This document shows, piece by piece, positions 8,745-18,809 of a stretch of 64,000 bases of DNA (position 1 is the first letter of the stretch; each line of letters starts with the position of its first letter). The stretch is from contig NZ_CP021354.1 of the NCBI RefSeq assembly GCF_003130705.1, positions 2,356,001-2,420,000 of the forward strand, read 5' to 3'. Both the position numbers and the translations under genes were made by a program. Origin of the DNA: Rhodococcus oxybenzonivorans (GTDB lineage: Bacteria > Actinomycetota > Actinomycetes > Mycobacteriales > Mycobacteriaceae). The notes below the pieces were generated by a model, which was not told the DNA's origin, did no database searches, and saw only the letters and a program-made list of their open reading frames with translations.

Positions 8745-8903
8745 TTGACCCACCAGCATGTGCAGCTCTTCTCCGAGCAGCACCCGCCCGCCGGAACCAC
8801 GCCCCTCCCGCGTGGAGACGAGGGCGACGAGCCGGCGCAGTCCGTGGACGCCCACCATCCCACGGCAACCGAGATTCACCTCACACTGTTCAGCGACCGG
8901 TAG
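8745..8903 (+). CDS. Small 52-aa protein of unknown function
   Basis: A TTG start 4 nt behind a near-consensus GGAGGA site opens a 52-codon frame ending in TAG at 8901. The product begins MTHQHVQLFSEQHPPAG, has an acidic proline-containing middle and ends TEIHLTLFSDR. It has no membrane segment. I recognise no family. It lies 91 bp before valS on the same strand. The good ribosome site and the two similar hydrophobic edges (VQLFSE, LTLFSD) argue for a real protein, but the rare TTG start makes this uncertain. Confidence 0.45.
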   Translation: MTHQHVQLFSEQHPPAGTTPLPRGDEGDEPAQSVDAHHPTATEIHLTLFSDR

Positions 8904-8982
8904 AGAGCAGCAGTCGGCAGCCCGATACCGCAGTCGGTCGCTCTCGGCGGCCCGCACGTTCGAGGGCCGCGTCCGCGTTCAC

Positions 8983-8988
8983 TAGACT
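8983..8988 (+). promoter_or_regulatory. -10 element TAGACT, leaderless valS
   Basis: TAGACT ends 6 nt before the GTG start of valS. A possible -35, TTCGAG, lies 18 nt upstream. There is no Shine-Dalgarno sequence, so the mRNA is probably leaderless. Confidence 0.5.
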
Positions 8989-8994
8989 CGACGG

Positions 8995-11670
8995 GTGACC
9001 AGTGCAGCTCCCGAAAATTCCCAGAACCGCGCCGATGCCCTCCCGAAGAGCTGGGATCCCAGCTCCGTCGAGGCCGACCTGTATCAGGGCTGGGTAGACG
9101 CCGGTTACTTCCGTGCCGATCCTTCCAGCAGCAAGCCCGGTTACTCCATCGTGCTGCCGCCGCCCAACGTGACCGGCAGTCTGCACATGGGTCACGCACT
9201 CGACCACACGCTGATGGACGCCCTGAGTCGCCGCAAGCGCATGCAGGGTTACGAAGTGTTGTGGCTGCCCGGCATGGACCACGCCGGCATCGCCACGCAG
9301 AGCGTGGTGGAAAAGCAGCTCGCCGCCGACGGCAAAACGAAGGAAGATTTCGGCCGCGAACTCTTCATCGAGAAGGTCTGGGACTGGAAGCGCGAGTCCG
9401 GCGGAACCATCGGTGGGCAGATGCGCCGCATCGGCGACAGCGTCGACTGGAGCCGCGACCGTTTCACCATGGACGAGGGACTGTCCCGGGCAGTCCAGAC
9501 CATGTTCAAGCGGATGTACGACGACGGACTCATCTACCGGGCCGAGCGTCTCGTCAACTGGTCGCCCGTGCTGCAGACCGCCATCTCCGACATCGAGGTG
9601 AAGTTCGAGGACGTCGAGGGCGAGCTGGTGTCGCTTCGTTACGGCTCGTTGAACGACGACGAACCGCACGTCGTGGTCGCCACCACCCGCGTGGAGACGA
9701 TGCTCGGTGATACCGCCGTGGCCGTCCACCCGGACGACGAGCGGTACAAGCACCTGATCGGAACGACGCTCGAGCACCCCTTCACGGGGCGCGACATCCC
9801 GATCATCGCGGACGAGTACGTCGATCCCGAATTCGGTACCGGCGCAGTGAAGATCACCCCGGCGCACGACCCCAACGACTTCGAGATGGGTCTTCGGCAC
9901 AACCTGCCGATGCCGACCATCATGGACAAGACCGGCAAAATTGCCGACACAGGAACTCAATTCGACGGACTCGATCGTTTCGACGCGCGGGTCAAGGTGC
10001 GGGAGGCGCTGGCCGAGCAGGGCCGCGTTGTCGCCGAGAAGCGCCCCTATCTCCACAGTGTCGGCCATTCGGAGCGCAGCGGTGAGTCCATCGAACCGCG
10101 CCTGTCGCTGCAGTGGTGGGTCAAGGTCGAGTCCCTCGCGAAGGCGGCCGGCGATGCGGTTCGCAACGGCGACACCGTGATCCACCCGACGAGCCAGGAG
10201 CCGCGATGGTTCGCCTGGGTCGACGACATGCACGACTGGTGCATTTCGCGCCAGCTGTGGTGGGGCCACCGGATTCCCATCTGGTACGGACCTGACGGTC
10301 AGGTGGAATGCTTCGGGCCCGACGAGACCGTGCCCGAGGGCTGGGAGCAGGATCCCGATGTTCTCGACACCTGGTTCTCTTCCGGACTGTGGCCGTTCTC
10401 GACCATGGGCTGGCCGGAAAAGACCCCCGAGCTCGAAAAGTTCTATCCCACCAGCGTTCTCGTCACCGGGTACGACATCCTCTTTTTCTGGGTGGCGCGG
10501 ATGATGATGTTCGGCACCTACGTGTCGGAGGACGAAGCCCTTGCGGCCGGAAAGTCCGGCCCGCAGGTTCCGTTCGAGGACGTTTTCCTGCACGGCCTCG
10601 TCCGCGACCAATTCGGCAAGAAGATGTCGAAGTCGCGGGGCAATGGCATCGATCCCCTCGACTGGGTCGACCGCTTCGGCGCCGATGCGCTCCGGTTCAC
10701 TCTCGCTCGCGGTGCCAACCCCGGGAGCGACCTGTCGGTCGGTGAGGATCACGCGCAATCGTCGCGGAACTTCGCCACCAAATTGTTCAACGCGACCAAG
10801 TTCGCGTTGATGAACGGCGCTGCGCCCGCTCCGCTTGCCGATCGTGGGGAGCTGACCGACGCCGACCGGTGGATCCTCGACCGTCTCGAGCAGGTGCGCG
10901 GTGAGGTCGATGCAGCTTTCGACCGTTACGAGTTCAGCAAGGCCTGCGAGGCGCTGTTCCACTTCGCGTGGGATGAGGTCTGCGACTGGTACCTCGAGTT
11001 GGCCAAGGTGCAGTTCGCCGAGAACGACACCGTTGCCTCGACCACCCGAAGCGTTCTGGGCACCGTGCTGGACGCAGTGCTCCGGCTGCTGCATCCGGTG
11101 ATCCCGTTCGTCACCGAAACGCTGTGGAAGGCGCTGACGGGCGGTGAATCCGTCGTTGTCGCAGAATGGCCGCAGAGCACCGGAGCGGAGGCGGATCCGG
11201 TTGCAGCCCAGCGCATCGAGGACATGCAGCGCCTCGTGACCGAGGTGCGCCGTTTCCGCAGCGATCAGGGGCTCAAGCCCTCGCAGCGCGTGCCTGCCCG
11301 CGTGAGCGGCATCGTGGAGGCGGATCTGAACACCCAGGTCGCCGCCATCACGTCGCTGGCACGGCTGACGGCGCCGGAGGAGGGTTTCGAGGTATCGGCG
11401 TCCGTCGAGGTGCGCCTGAGCAAGGGCACCGTCACCGTCGACCTCGACACCTCCGGCAACGTCGACCTCGGCGCGGAGAAGGCCCGGCTCGAGAAAGACC
11501 TCGCTGCGGCGGAGAAGGAACTCTCGGGCACTGCCGCAAAGCTGTCCAACGAGGCCTTCCTGGCGAAGGCTCCCGACGCTGTCGTAGAGAAGATCCGCAC
11601 CCGCCGGCAGATCGCCACCGAAGAGATCGAACGCATCACCAAGCGACTGAAGGAGCTGGAAGGCGCGTGA
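8995..11670 (+). CDS. valS: Valyl-tRNA synthetase
   Basis: An 891-aa class I aminoacyl-tRNA synthetase that charges tRNA-Val. The HIGH-type motif is HMGH at residues 64-67 and KMSKS is at 543-547. The editing domain ([19 protein letters not shown]) lies between them. [10 protein letters not shown] and the C-terminal coiled coil [19 protein letters not shown] (after residue 820) are typical of ValS. The length is normal. folC starts inside its stop codon, giving translational coupling. Confidence 0.97.
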   Translation: MTSAAPENSQNRADALPKSWDPSSVEADLYQGWVDAGYFRADPSSSKPGYSIVLPPPNVTGSLHMGHALDHTLMDALSRRKRMQGYEVLWLPGMDHAGIATQSVVEKQLAADGKTKEDFGRELFIEKVWDWKRESGGTIGGQMRRIGDSVDWSRDRFTMDEGLSRAVQTMFKRMYDDGLIYRAERLVNWSPVLQTAISDIEVKFEDVEGELVSLRYGSLNDDEPHVVVATTRVETMLGDTAVAVHPDDERYKHLIGTTLEHPFTGRDIPIIADEYVDPEFGTGAVKITPAHDPNDFEMGLRHNLPMPTIMDKTGKIADTGTQFDGLDRFDARVKVREALAEQGRVVAEKRPYLHSVGHSERSGESIEPRLSLQWWVKVESLAKAAGDAVRNGDTVIHPTSQEPRWFAWVDDMHDWCISRQLWWGHRIPIWYGPDGQVECFGPDETVPEGWEQDPDVLDTWFSSGLWPFSTMGWPEKTPELEKFYPTSVLVTGYDILFFWVARMMMFGTYVSEDEALAAGKSGPQVPFEDVFLHGLVRDQFGKKMSKSRGNGIDPLDWVDRFGADALRFTLARGANPGSDLSVGEDHAQSSRNFATKLFNATKFALMNGAAPAPLADRGELTDADRWILDRLEQVRGEVDAAFDRYEFSKACEALFHFAWDEVCDWYLELAKVQFAENDTVASTTRSVLGTVLDAVLRLLHPVIPFVTETLWKALTGGESVVVAEWPQSTGAEADPVAAQRIEDMQRLVTEVRRFRSDQGLKPSQRVPARVSGIVEADLNTQVAAITSLARLTAPEEGFEVSASVEVRLSKGTVTVDLDTSGNVDLGAEKARLEKDLAAAEKELSGTAAKLSNEAFLAKAPDAVVEKIRTRRQIATEEIERITKRLKELEGA

Positions 11671-13094
11671 CCTCGCCCGACTCCACACCGGAGAAAGTCA
11701 GCCCGGTCGACCTCGCCGAACTGGCATTGGTCGAGGCGGAACTCGACAAACGCTGGCCCGAGACGAAGATCGAACCCTCGCTCACTCGCATCGCAGCGTT
11801 GATGGACGTGCTCGGTTCGCCACACAGGGGATACCCCGCTATCCATGTCACCGGAACCAACGGCAAGACGTCGGTGACGCGGATGATCGATGCCCTGCTG
11901 ACCGCACTGCACCGCCGGACGGGACGCACCACCAGTCCCCACCTGCAGCTCGCCACGGAGCGGATCAGTATCGACGGGCGTCCGGTGTCACCCCGGCGGT
12001 ACGTCGACACGTATCGCGAGATCGAACCCTACGTCCAGATGATCGACCAGCAGTCGGAAGCTGCGGGTGGGCCGCGGATGAGCAAGTTCGAAGTACTCAC
12101 CGCGATGGCCTACTCGGCCTTCGCCGAAGCGCCGGTCGATGTCGCAGTGGTGGAGGTGGGTCTCGGCGGGCGCTGGGATGCGACGAATGTGATCGACGGC
12201 GAGGTCGCCGTGATCACACCTGTCAGCCTCGACCATGCCGAGTATCTCGGCGACGATCTCGCCGGAATTGCCGCGGAGAAGGCCGGGATCATCAAGAAGG
12301 GTCGCGAGGATGCCCTCGTGCCGCGCGACGCGGTCGCCATCATCGCCGAGCAGACGCCCGAGGTCATGGACGTGCTCCTACGCCGAGCCGTGGAGGTCGA
12401 CGCTGCCGTGGCTCGGGAAGGGGCCGAATTCACTGTCCTGGCGCGGCAGATCGCCGTCGGGGGTCAGCAGTTGGAACTGCAGGGCCTCGGCGGCGTGTAC
12501 ACGGACATCTTCCTGCCACTACACGGAGAACATCAGGCGCGCAACGCCTCTCTCGCACTGGCTGCCGTCGAGGCGTTCTTCGGTGCCGGCCCCGACCGCC
12601 AACTCGATCAGGAGGCGATTCGGGCGGCCTTCGCCTCGGTGGTCAACCCCGGTCGCCTCGAGCGTGTGCGCAGCGCCCCCACCGTCTTCCTCGACGCCGC
12701 CCACAACCCCGACGGCGCACGGGCGCTCGCCGCGGCGCTCACCGCCGAGTTCGACTTCCGCAAGCTCGTCGGGGTCGTCAGCGTCATGGGGGACAAGGAC
12801 GTCGAGGGCATCCTCGCAGCGCTGGAGCCCGTTTTCGACGAACTTGTGGTGACCCACAACGGCTCGCCTCGCGCCATGGACGTCGAGGACCTCGCCAATC
12901 GGGCGGTCGCGAAATTCGGTGACGAGCGCGTCGTCGTGTCTCCCACTCTCGCGGATGCGCTGGAGACAGCCATCGGTCTGGCCGAGGAAGTTGCGGAACC
13001 GGGTGAGGCAGTATCGGGTGCGGGCGTGGTGGTCACCGGATCCGTGGTGACCGCCGGTTCGGCCCGCACCCTCTTCGGAAAGGACCCAGCGTGA
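11667..13094 (+). CDS. folC: Folylpolyglutamate/dihydrofolate synthase
   Basis: A 475-aa Mur-ligase-family enzyme that adds glutamate to folates and can also join glutamate to dihydropteroate. The ATP loop is [11 protein letters not shown] near residue 65. [17 protein letters not shown] and SLDHAEYLG follow as family signatures, and [14 protein letters not shown] starts the C-terminal domain. GTG 11667 overlaps the valS stop by 4 nt; upstream in-frame codons belong to another frame of valS. DUF4233 follows with a 4-nt overlap. Confidence 0.95.
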   Translation: MTSPDSTPEKVSPVDLAELALVEAELDKRWPETKIEPSLTRIAALMDVLGSPHRGYPAIHVTGTNGKTSVTRMIDALLTALHRRTGRTTSPHLQLATERISIDGRPVSPRRYVDTYREIEPYVQMIDQQSEAAGGPRMSKFEVLTAMAYSAFAEAPVDVAVVEVGLGGRWDATNVIDGEVAVITPVSLDHAEYLGDDLAGIAAEKAGIIKKGREDALVPRDAVAIIAEQTPEVMDVLLRRAVEVDAAVAREGAEFTVLARQIAVGGQQLELQGLGGVYTDIFLPLHGEHQARNASLALAAVEAFFGAGPDRQLDQEAIRAAFASVVNPGRLERVRSAPTVFLDAAHNPDGARALAAALTAEFDFRKLVGVVSVMGDKDVEGILAALEPVFDELVVTHNGSPRAMDVEDLANRAVAKFGDERVVVSPTLADALETAIGLAEEVAEPGEAVSGAGVVVTGSVVTAGSARTLFGKDPA

Positions 13095-13495
13095 GCGAGC
13101 CAGATTCGAGTGCCCCGGACTTCGGCCCGCCGGCCAAGGATCCCTGGAAAGGTTTCCGCGGTGTGGTCGCCGGATCGCTGGTTCTCGAAGCGATCGTCGT
13201 GCTCCTCGCCCTGCCCGTCGTCGCCACCGTGGGTGGGGGAATCACCTGGGTGTCGGGTTCCTACTTGGTGGGTCTCGCCGTGCTGATGATCCTCGGAGCC
13301 GGCTTGCAAGGCCGGTCCTGGGCTATGACCTACAACCTCTTGCTGCAGGTCGCGCTCCTTTTCGGCTTCTTCGTGCACGTGTCGATCGGCGCGGTCGGCG
13401 TGGTCTTCGCCATCCTGTGGGGATACCTTCTCTACTTTCGGAAGAATGTCCGAGAAAGAATGGAGCGGGGCCTGCTTCCTGGGCAACGGGACTGA
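13091..13495 (+). CDS. DUF4233 membrane protein
   Basis: A 134-aa protein with a short acidic, proline-rich N-terminus and then four hydrophobic segments (about residues 27-46, 53-71, 78-95 and 98-116), ending in a basic tail. It is of the same size and place as the unnamed membrane protein found between folC and ndk throughout mycolic-acid bacteria. GTG 13091 overlaps the folC stop, so it is translated with folC. Its function is unknown; the conserved linkage to folate polyglutamylation is suggestive only. Confidence 0.88.
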   Translation: MSEPDSSAPDFGPPAKDPWKGFRGVVAGSLVLEAIVVLLALPVVATVGGGITWVSGSYLVGLAVLMILGAGLQGRSWAMTYNLLLQVALLFGFFVHVSIGAVGVVFAILWGYLLYFRKNVRERMERGLLPGQRD

Positions 13496-13500
13496 CCATT

Positions 13501-13506
13501 TAGGCT
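13501..13506 (+). promoter_or_regulatory. -10 element TAGGCT, leaderless ndk
   Basis: TAGGCT followed 7 nt later by the GTG of ndk. The same TAGGCTGTC string precedes proA, supporting a shared promoter type. Confidence 0.5.
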
Positions 13507-13513
13507 GTCCGCC

Positions 13514-13933
13514 GTGACTGAGCGCACCCTTGTACTGATCAAGCCTGATGCTGTTGCCCGCGGATATGTAGGAGAAATCCTCGGTCGGATCGAGCGGAAG
13601 GGTTTGACGATCTCTGCGCTCGACCTGCGCACCGCACCCACCGACGTCGCGGCAACCCACTACGCCGAGCACGAAGGACGTCCCTTCTACCCGAGCCTGC
13701 TCGAGTTCATCACCTCGGGACCGCTCGTCGCGGCGGTACTCGAGGGTCCGCGGGCAATCGCAGCGTTCCGTCAGCTGGCCGGCGGCACCGACCCCGTGGA
13801 GAAGGCATTGCCGGGAACGATCCGCGGCGACTTCGGGCTGGAAGCCCAGCATAATCTGGTTCACGGTTCCGACTCGGTCGAGTCGGCCGAGCGGGAGATC
13901 GGCCTCTGGTTCCCGCACCTCGCCTCACGCTGA
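13514..13933 (+). CDS. ndk: Nucleoside diphosphate kinase
   Basis: A 139-aa enzyme that moves the gamma phosphate from ATP to other nucleoside diphosphates. The N-terminal [20 protein letters not shown] and the phosphohistidine motif [16 protein letters not shown] (His117) are intact, as is the Kpn-loop region [19 protein letters not shown]. The length is normal. The gene has its own predicted promoter, although it continues the valS-folC-DUF4233 direction. Confidence 0.97.
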   Translation: MTERTLVLIKPDAVARGYVGEILGRIERKGLTISALDLRTAPTDVAATHYAEHEGRPFYPSLLEFITSGPLVAAVLEGPRAIAAFRQLAGGTDPVEKALPGTIRGDFGLEAQHNLVHGSDSVESAEREIGLWFPHLASR

Positions 13934-14358
13934 CCAATACTTCCCCGCCGCGGCGTGGCGTCCGTCAGAACGTGTTGCAGACGGATCGGTGCGCCGCTGG
14001 CACGGAGTGCGGCACACGTGTGGGATACTGAGGGCGGTTGAACCGCAAATTGTGCTTCACGCGGCTTCGACCGGATGACACCTCGGCTCGATGCCCTTCA
14101 TCGCTGCCCCTACGTCAACAGGAAGTACCTGGGCGTATCGGCAAGCTGGATGATCAGGCGCTCGCGCCGCGGACTCCCGCCATCCGCAAGGCACTACATG
14201 GATGTGCAGTGAAAACGGACACTGCATGCGCCGTGTGGAGCGAGACCAGACAATCTCGCGCTCACAGCAGTGGCGCGAGTACACACACTGCGCCCTCGCG
14301 TGGCCGCGTGACATTCCCAGACAGGGGAGTGGACGCGCCCGGGGGCTGAGGAGACTAC
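13934..14358 (+). other. Non-coding 425-bp leader of rne
   Basis: No convincing gene. A perfect palindrome CACACGTGTG (14013-14022) abuts a possible -10 GATACT (14024-14029), so the rne transcript would carry a leader of about 320 nt. Long leaders are known for RNase E genes and can mediate autoregulation. GAGGAG at 14348-14353 is the ribosome site of rne. Confidence 0.5.
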
Positions 14359-17300
14359 GTGGCCGATCAAGCGCCGCCCACAAATTCAGAACCGAACGCC
14401 GACAGCGCAGGACGTACGGTTCCTGTTCTTCCGGAAAAGATGCGCGTCCACGCTCTGGCCAAGATCCTGGGCGTCACCAGCAAGCAGGTTCTCGCCGAGG
14501 CTGCGGCCCTCGGAACCGAACTGCGCAGCGCGCAGTCCAGTCTTCAACGTGAGGTAGCCGAGCGCGTGTACGCAGCGTTCGCGCCCACCGACGTCCCTGA
14601 GCCGGCGGTCGAGGCCGAACCGGCCGTTCCTGAGCCCGAGCAGGCGGCTGAACCAGAACCGGCAGTCGCCGCTGAGCAGGCCGTTTCCGAACCGGAGCAG
14701 GCCGTCGAAGCCGAGTCGGTAGCTGCAGCCGAGCCGACAGCTGAAGCCGAGCCGGCGGCGGCGGTCGAGGACGCCGCACCCGAGGCGAGCGCGCCCGACC
14801 AGGTACGGGCTGAGAAGGAACTCGGCCGCGACCTGTTCACGACCTCCGCGTACGAGGTCGAAGCCCCCGCAGCGGAGCCCGGCCCCGAGACCACTCCCGC
14901 CGTCGCGCAGGTTCCGTTGTTCCTGCAGCCCGACCCCGCTGCGGTCGAGACGCCGCGTCGTCGTCGCAGCCGTCGGGACGCAGGAACGCCGGACGCCGCT
15001 TCCGAGCAGGCGCAACCCGCCCCCGAGAAGCGGGACGTCCCCGCTGAGCCCGCACGGTCCGCCGACACCGGAACCACAGAAGCCGAATCCGACGATGCCG
15101 ATGCCGATGGCGACCAGCCGCGCCGCCGCCGCCGGGGACGCCGGGGCCGTGGCCGCGGCCGCGGCGAGCAGCAGAACGAGCAGGGCACCGAGACCGACTC
15201 CGACACCGAGTCCTCGGACACTGTCGACACGGTCGAGCAGACAGGGGAAGAGAAGGCGGGGGACGAGAAGACCGCCGACAAGCCTGCCCGCGAATCCGCC
15301 GACGCAGCCGAGAAGGAGCCGGCCGAGGCCGCGGAGTCGGACGAGACGGATTCGGATCAGACCGGTGACGAAGAGTCCGGCGACGCCGACTCGGACGGTT
15401 CGAGCCGTCGCCGTCGCCGCCGTCGTCGGCGCAAGTCGGGTACCGATGCTTCCGGCGAGAGCGTTTCCGAGGACGATCCGCCCAATACCGTCGTCCACGA
15501 GCGTGAACCCCGCAACAAGAGCCGGGCGAAGGACGAAGTCCAAGGCATCACCGGGTCGACACGACTCGAGGCGAAGCGTCAGCGTCGCCGCGACGGTCGC
15601 GATGCCGGCCGCCGTCGCCCGCCGATTCTCACCGAATCCGAATTCCTGGCTCGCCGCGAGGCGGTGGACCGCGTCATGGTGGTCCGTGACCGGATCGCCA
15701 CCGGGCAGCCCCACGCCACCACGCAGGTTGCGGTTCTCGAGGACGGGGTTCTCGTCGAGCACTTCGTGACCACGTCCGCGTCGGCCTCGATGGTCGGGAA
15801 TGTGTACCTCGGACGCGTCCAGAACGTTCTGCCCAGCATGGAGGCGGCGTTCATCGACATCGGCCGCGGCCGTAACGGCGTGTTGTACGCGGGTGAGGTC
15901 AACTGGGAGGCCGCCGGGCTCGGCGGGAACTCCCGCAAGATCGAGCAGGCGCTCAAGCCGGGCGACCAGGTCCTCGTGCAGGTGAGCAAGGATCCGGTCG
16001 GGCACAAGGGTGCGCGGCTGACCACGCAGATCAGCCTGGCCGGCCGATTCCTCGTGTATGTGCCGGGCGGCACCTCCACCGGAATCAGCCGCAAGCTGCC
16101 CGACACCGAACGCAAGCGTCTCAAGGACATCCTCCGCGACATCGTTCCGGCGGACGCCGGTGTGATCATCCGCACCGCTTCCGAAGGTGTGAGCGAGGAA
16201 GAGCTGGCGCGTGACGTCACCCGTCTGCAGGAGCAGTGGGCCGGAATCGAAGAGCAGGCCGCCAAGGCGGACGCCGGCAAGTCCGGGAATCCGCAGGCCC
16301 TCTACGAGGAGCCGGACCTGCTGGTCAAGGTGATTCGCGACCTGTTCAACGAGGACTTCTCCAGACTCGTCATCGAGGGTGAGAAGGCGTGGTCGACGGT
16401 CGAGTCCTACATCAAGTCCGTGGCTCCCGACCTCTTGCCGCGGCTCGAGCAGCACACCGGACACAACGGTGTCGACGTCTTCGAAGCGCACCGCATCGAC
16501 GAGCAACTTGCCAAGGCACTTGACCGCAAGGTGTGGTTGCCGTCGGGTGGCACGCTCGTGATCGATCGCACCGAGGCCATGACCGTGGTCGACGTCAACA
16601 CCGGCAAGTTCACGGGTGCCGGCGGCAACCTCGAGGAGACCGTCACCCGTAACAACCTCGAAGCCGCCGAGGAGATCGTGCGGCAGATGCGCCTGCGCGA
16701 CATCGGCGGCATGATCGTCGTCGACTTCATCGACATGGTGCTCGAATCGAACCGGGACCTGGTGCTGCGGCGTCTCACCGAGGCCCTGGGCCGCGACCGC
16801 ACCCGCCACCAGGTGTCGGAGGTCACGTCCCTCGGCCTGGTGCAGATGACCCGCAAGAAGTTGGGTACCGGCCTCGTCGAGGCGTTCTCCACCACCTGTG
16901 AGCACTGCCACGGACGAGGAATCATCGTCCACGCCGAGCCGATCGACGCGAAGGTCTCCGAGGACAACGGGGCACGGGGGTCCTCCCGCGGCGACGCCGG
17001 CGGCTCCCGCAAGAAGCGCGGTCGCGACAAGTCCTCCGGTGCCGATGTGTCGCCGACGCCCCCGCAGGAGGCTGTCGTCCCGGCCGTGGATGCCACCGTG
17101 AAGCGGGCGCATCCGGTGGCTCTGGCCATGGCCCACCACCATCACGAGGACGCGGCAGCGCCCGAGCGGCCCCGCGAAACGGCAGCGCACGACGCACCTC
17201 GTGACGAGGCTGTGCACGACGCATCTCGTGACGAGGCTGTGCACGACGCATCTCGTAACGAGGCTGTGCACGACGCGCCTTCTGCCGAGGCGGCGCAGGT

Positions 17301-17847
17301 GGATGCTCCGGCCGCGGAGGTCGCCGAGGCTACGGAGCAACCGTTCGTCGCTTCTACCGCGGCGGAGCAGACGACGGACGGGACGCCCACGGCGGACCTG
17401 GCCGGAATCGAAGAGGCCGTTGCCGAGGCACCGGCGGCAGTCGCCGGCGAAGCGGTGACGGCACCGGAACCCGTGGTCGAGCCCGTGACGCCCGAAACTG
17501 CGGTGACACCGGAACCTGCTGTCGCGCAGGAACCTGCTGTGACATCCGGACCCGTGACTCCGCAGCGGCGTCGTAGTCGCCGAGTATCGAGGGCAGCGGC
17601 CGCACCGGTGTCCGAAACCCCGGCAGCGGGCACCGTCTTCGTGATTCCTGCCTCGTCGGAGTCGGAATCGGAGTCTCGGTCGGAGAGGGCTCCGGAATCA
17701 ACTCCGGAACCGGCGATGTCCACATCGGCGCCGAGCGGGTCGGCCGGTTCCTCGCCCTCCGGCACGGGTGTGCAGCCTGCGCCTCGTCGGCAGCGTCGTC
17801 GCGCAGCGGCGCGTCCCGCCGGTCCGCCGGTGGACGCCGACAACTGA
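14359..17847 (+). CDS. rne: Ribonuclease E/G
   Basis: A 1162-aa endoribonuclease for mRNA decay and rRNA/tRNA processing. Residues about 14-55 resemble the IF2-N helix module (HALAKILGVTSKQVLAEAAALG). A long acidic Ala/Glu/Pro region with Arg-rich blocks runs to about 430. The catalytic core then has an S1 domain (VYLGRVQNVLPSMEAAFIDIG), metal-binding Asp residues in VVDVNTGKFTG and VVDFIDM, and the zinc-link CEHCHGRG near 848. The C-terminal tail is again disordered and has four 9-residue repeats. The core sits in the middle of the chain, as in other actinobacterial RNase E proteins. Confidence 0.95.
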   Translation: MADQAPPTNSEPNADSAGRTVPVLPEKMRVHALAKILGVTSKQVLAEAAALGTELRSAQSSLQREVAERVYAAFAPTDVPEPAVEAEPAVPEPEQAAEPEPAVAAEQAVSEPEQAVEAESVAAAEPTAEAEPAAAVEDAAPEASAPDQVRAEKELGRDLFTTSAYEVEAPAAEPGPETTPAVAQVPLFLQPDPAAVETPRRRRSRRDAGTPDAASEQAQPAPEKRDVPAEPARSADTGTTEAESDDADADGDQPRRRRRGRRGRGRGRGEQQNEQGTETDSDTESSDTVDTVEQTGEEKAGDEKTADKPARESADAAEKEPAEAAESDETDSDQTGDEESGDADSDGSSRRRRRRRRRKSGTDASGESVSEDDPPNTVVHEREPRNKSRAKDEVQGITGSTRLEAKRQRRRDGRDAGRRRPPILTESEFLARREAVDRVMVVRDRIATGQPHATTQVAVLEDGVLVEHFVTTSASASMVGNVYLGRVQNVLPSMEAAFIDIGRGRNGVLYAGEVNWEAAGLGGNSRKIEQALKPGDQVLVQVSKDPVGHKGARLTTQISLAGRFLVYVPGGTSTGISRKLPDTERKRLKDILRDIVPADAGVIIRTASEGVSEEELARDVTRLQEQWAGIEEQAAKADAGKSGNPQALYEEPDLLVKVIRDLFNEDFSRLVIEGEKAWSTVESYIKSVAPDLLPRLEQHTGHNGVDVFEAHRIDEQLAKALDRKVWLPSGGTLVIDRTEAMTVVDVNTGKFTGAGGNLEETVTRNNLEAAEEIVRQMRLRDIGGMIVVDFIDMVLESNRDLVLRRLTEALGRDRTRHQVSEVTSLGLVQMTRKKLGTGLVEAFSTTCEHCHGRGIIVHAEPIDAKVSEDNGARGSSRGDAGGSRKKRGRDKSSGADVSPTPPQEAVVPAVDATVKRAHPVALAMAHHHHEDAAAPERPRETAAHDAPRDEAVHDASRDEAVHDASRNEAVHDAPSAEAAQVDAPAAEVAEATEQPFVASTAAEQTTDGTPTADLAGIEEAVAEAPAAVAGEAVTAPEPVVEPVTPETAVTPEPAVAQEPAVTSGPVTPQRRRSRRVSRAAAAPVSETPAAGTVFVIPASSESESESRSERAPESTPEPAMSTSAPSGSAGSSPSGTGVQPAPRRQRRRAAARPAGPPVDADN
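17185..17292 (+). repeat. Four tandem 27-bp repeats inside rne
   Basis: Four in-frame copies encode AHDAPRDEA, VHDASRDEA, VHDASRNEA and VHDAPSAEA (residues 943-978). They are in the disordered C-terminal tail. The middle copies differ by one codon, which suggests recent duplication. Confidence 0.85.
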
Positions 17848-17859
17848 TCAGAGGCTGCG

Positions 17860-17900
17860 GGAAGGCAATCCGCCCAGTTTGTATGGAACGGTTGCCTTCC
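17860..17900 (+). terminator. Hairpin after rne
   Basis: GGAAGGCAA (17860-17868) pairs with TTGCCTTCC (17892-17900), starting 12 nt after the rne stop. There is no T run, so it may end or process the rne transcript. Confidence 0.45.
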
Positions 17901-17944
17901 TGTAACCTTGACCAGTCGCTACTCGGCGATAAGGGTCAGCTGTG

Positions 17945-17960
17945 CCTTCACTTGTGAAGG
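17945..17960 (+). promoter_or_regulatory. Hairpin in the rplU leader
   Basis: CCTTCAC-tt-GTGAAGG is a perfect 7-bp stem with a 2-base centre, about 90 nt before rplU. It could be a protein-binding palindrome or an RNA hairpin in the L21 operon leader. Confidence 0.4.
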
Positions 17961-18052
17961 CTGCGCGATCTCGACCGAGCTAGCCGTACCAACAGACCAG
18001 TCGCGCACTTCGTGGCGCGAGCAAGTTCGAAGAAGCAAGGGGTAGCCCTCCG

Positions 18053-18364
18053 ATGGCAACGTACGCGATCGTCAAGACCGGCGGAAAGCAGTACAAGGTC
18101 GCTGTTGGTGACCTCGTCAAGGTCGAGAAGATCGAGGGTGAGCCCGGCACTGCTGTCTCGCTTGCTCCGGTTCTCGTCGTCGACGGATCCGATCTGACGA
18201 CCGACGCCGACAAGCTGGCCAACATCTCGGTCACCGGCGAGGTCGTCGAGCACACCAAGGGCCCGAAGATCCGCATTCACAAGTTCAAGAACAAGACCGG
18301 CTACCACAAGCGTCAGGGCCACAGGCAGAAGCTGACGGTCCTCAAGGTCACCGGTATCAAGTAA
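18053..18364 (+). CDS. rplU: 50S ribosomal protein L21
   Basis: A 103-aa ribosomal protein of normal length, beginning [26 protein letters not shown] and ending KKHRQGHRQK-type basic residues ([17 protein letters not shown]). It binds 23S rRNA near L20. The ATG follows AAGGGG. The rplU-rpmA-obg order is highly conserved in bacteria. Confidence 0.98.
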   Translation: MATYAIVKTGGKQYKVAVGDLVKVEKIEGEPGTAVSLAPVLVVDGSDLTTDADKLANISVTGEVVEHTKGPKIRIHKFKNKTGYHKRQGHRQKLTVLKVTGIK

Positions 18365-18407
18365 CTAGAGCTTCAGAGCTGATTTCACCCGAGGAGGGTC
18401 AAGAAAC

Positions 18408-18671
18408 ATGGCACATAAGAAGGGTGCATCCAGCTCCCGTAACGGGCGCGATTCAAATGCACAGCGACTCGGCGTGAAGCGCTTCGGCGGTCAGTCCGTC
18501 AGCGCCGGCGAGATCCTGGTGCGTCAGCGCGGAACCCACTTCCACCCCGGCGTCAACGTCGGACGTGGCGGCGACGACACGCTCTTCGCTCTCTCCGCCG
18601 GTGCCGTCGAGTTCGGCACCAAGCGTGGACGCAAGACCGTGAACATCGTTCCGGCGGCGGCAGAGGCCTAG
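18408..18671 (+). CDS. rpmA: 50S ribosomal protein L27
   Basis: An 87-aa protein whose N-terminus [16 protein letters not shown] reaches the peptidyl-transferase centre. [26 protein letters not shown] is the family core. There is no cleavable N-terminal extension of the firmicute type. GAGGAGG precedes the ATG. A strong terminator follows. Confidence 0.98.
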   Translation: MAHKKGASSSRNGRDSNAQRLGVKRFGGQSVSAGEILVRQRGTHFHPGVNVGRGGDDTLFALSAGAVEFGTKRGRKTVNIVPAAAEA

Positions 18672-18720
18672 TCCTGCCGCGAGTATGTACCGTCCTGACA
18701 TAGGACGTACCAAGCTCCCG

Positions 18721-18771
18721 AATAGGGGCGGACCAGGGTCGAGATACCCGGTCCGCCCCTATTGTTTTTTT
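18721..18771 (+). terminator. Rho-independent terminator after rpmA
   Basis: A long stem of AATAGGGGCGGACC (18721-18734) with GGTCCGCCCCTATT (18750-18763) is followed by seven T residues. It separates rplU-rpmA from obg. Confidence 0.9.
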
Positions 18772-18809
18772 CAGAGTTCATTTATTGACTGAGGAAGGAT
18801 CCGGCAGTC

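Noticed and set aside
8890..11688. Very long open frame antisense to valS
   Set aside because: ValS is certain, and the antisense product has no recognisable family. It is a by-product of high GC codon usage.
14038..14349. 103-codon frame in the rne leader
   Set aside because: No ribosome site, basic composition without pattern, and the region is better explained as a long untranslated leader.
14386..17340. Long open frame antisense to rne
   Set aside because: Opposite strand of the repetitive, GC-rich rne gene; low-complexity product with no domain.
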